34,710 nt of DNA from a bacterium (GTDB lineage Bacteria; Ratteibacteria; UBA8468; B48-G9; DSTR01): positions 1 to 34,710 of the forward strand of contig JAKPFT010000091.1 in assembly GCA_029551285.1 (NCBI GenBank). Reading direction: 5' to 3'. How positions within the stretch are numbered: position 1 is the first letter of the stretch; each line of letters opens with the position of its first letter. The notes below the pieces were generated by a model. That model saw only the letters and a list, made by a program, of their open reading frames with translations. It had not been told where the DNA came from and did not search any database. Below, one piece after another: positions 34,266 through 34,710 of the stretch. The position numbers and the translations under genes are program-made.

Positions 34266-34291
34266 TTTTCAGGGCGTCCCTGAAAGAAAGG

Positions 34292-34710
34292 TCAACGGGC
34301 ATTGCTGAAGCAAAAGGGTGAGCAGATGATAATGGCCAGGTCCAGCCACCAGCTCCAGTTTTGAAGATAGTACAGGTCATAGAAAAGACGTTCTTCAGGC
34401 TCAATGTGGCTGCCTCTTAACCCGTGAATCTGAGCCCATCCGGTAAGACCGGGTTTGATTCTCAACCGTCGCTGAAAGTCGGGCAACTGAAAGAAAAAAG
34501 TATCCTCGCAGGAGATGGGCCGCGGTCCAACAAGGGACATTTCGCCGCTTAAGACATTGAAGATTTGCGGAAGTTCATCAAGATTGAACCGTCGCAGAAA
34601 GCGGCCCACTCTGGTTATCCGGGGGTCTTGCGGCAGGGTATATGGGGGAAACTTACAGAAAGGATATTTCATGCTGCGTAATTTGAACATTCTGAAAACA
34701 CGGCGGTTTT
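34292..34710 (-). CDS. Bacterial sugar transferase (polyprenyl-phosphate sugar-1-phosphate transferase), 5' end off-window
   Basis: The frame is open to the right edge, so this is the C-terminal part. The first ATG at 34690 is internal, because the codons upstream (NRRVFR) continue the family motif leading to FKLRSMK. Further motifs are [51 protein letters not shown] and [17 protein letters not shown], which together define the WcaJ/WbaP/PglC-like catalytic domain at the inner membrane. It starts lipid-linked glycan synthesis by adding a sugar phosphate to undecaprenyl phosphate. It lies just upstream of the O-antigen ligase, forming part of a surface polysaccharide locus. The last residues ([10 protein letters not shown]) diverge from family ends. 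Confidence 0.92.
   Translation of the reverse strand, partial: NRRVFRMFKLRSMKYPFCKFPPYTLPQDPRITRVGRFLRRFNLDELPQIFNVLSGEMSLVGPRPISCEDTFFFQLPDFQRRLRIKPGLTGWAQIHGLRGSHIEPEERLFYDLYYLQNWSWWLDLAIIICSPFCFSNAR

Overview
The window reads as chromosome of an uncultivated Gram-negative bacterium of the kind seen in PVC-related and Omnitrophota/Ratteibacteria-like lineages. This placement is an inference from four things: stand-alone type II secretion pseudopilins with an H-X9-DG-type C-terminus beside glycoside hydrolase genes, a DUF4838 protein, a GH123-like enzyme and a chimeric GntR/LacI repressor. LptF/LptG, an O-antigen ligase and a sugar-phosphate transferase show an outer membrane with surface polysaccharide. 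TGA is used as an ordinary stop codon.

Layout. Bases 14-1929 are the trailer end of a type I-E-like CRISPR array: 32 repeats and 31 spacers in a perfect 61-bp period. The leader and cas genes lie outside the left edge. Bases 1934-13532 (minus strand) are a carbohydrate-catabolism cluster reading away from a GntR/LacI repressor. In transcription order it holds the repressor, a pseudopilin, a secreted GH123-like hydrolase, a cupin, a CE4-like deacetylase, a Gfo/Idh/MocA oxidoreductase, a secreted DUF4838 protein, a second oxidoreductase and an EamA permease. Divergently, 13912-20971 (plus) holds a second pseudopilin, a LamG-like lectin, a large GH42-like protein and an intracellular TIM-barrel hydrolase whose frame is broken by one TGA. 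A secreted esterase (21212-22132, minus) closes this part. The hydrolytic enzymes, deacetylase, sugar oxidoreductases and permease fit breakdown of a modified polysaccharide; the substrate cannot be read from sequence.

From 22533 the window is housekeeping: gap and comF (minus), then lptF-lptG-glyS-glyA-dCMP deaminase-recJ (plus), then rpmB, an O-antigen ligase/TPR protein and a truncated sugar transferase (minus).

Most notable observations: (1) about 17 of 31 spacers are related to one another, and nine can be tiled into the first ~35 codons of one target gene, including its Shine-Dalgarno and ATG; (2) a solitary CRISPR-repeat remnant lies 17 kb away at 18927-18943; (3) several near-consensus sigma-70 promoters sit 6-9 nt from start codons without a Shine-Dalgarno, implying leaderless or near-leaderless mRNAs; (4) a 263-bp MITE-like inverted repeat lies at 22245-22507; (5) a 652-codon glycosidase frame is split by a single in-frame TGA.
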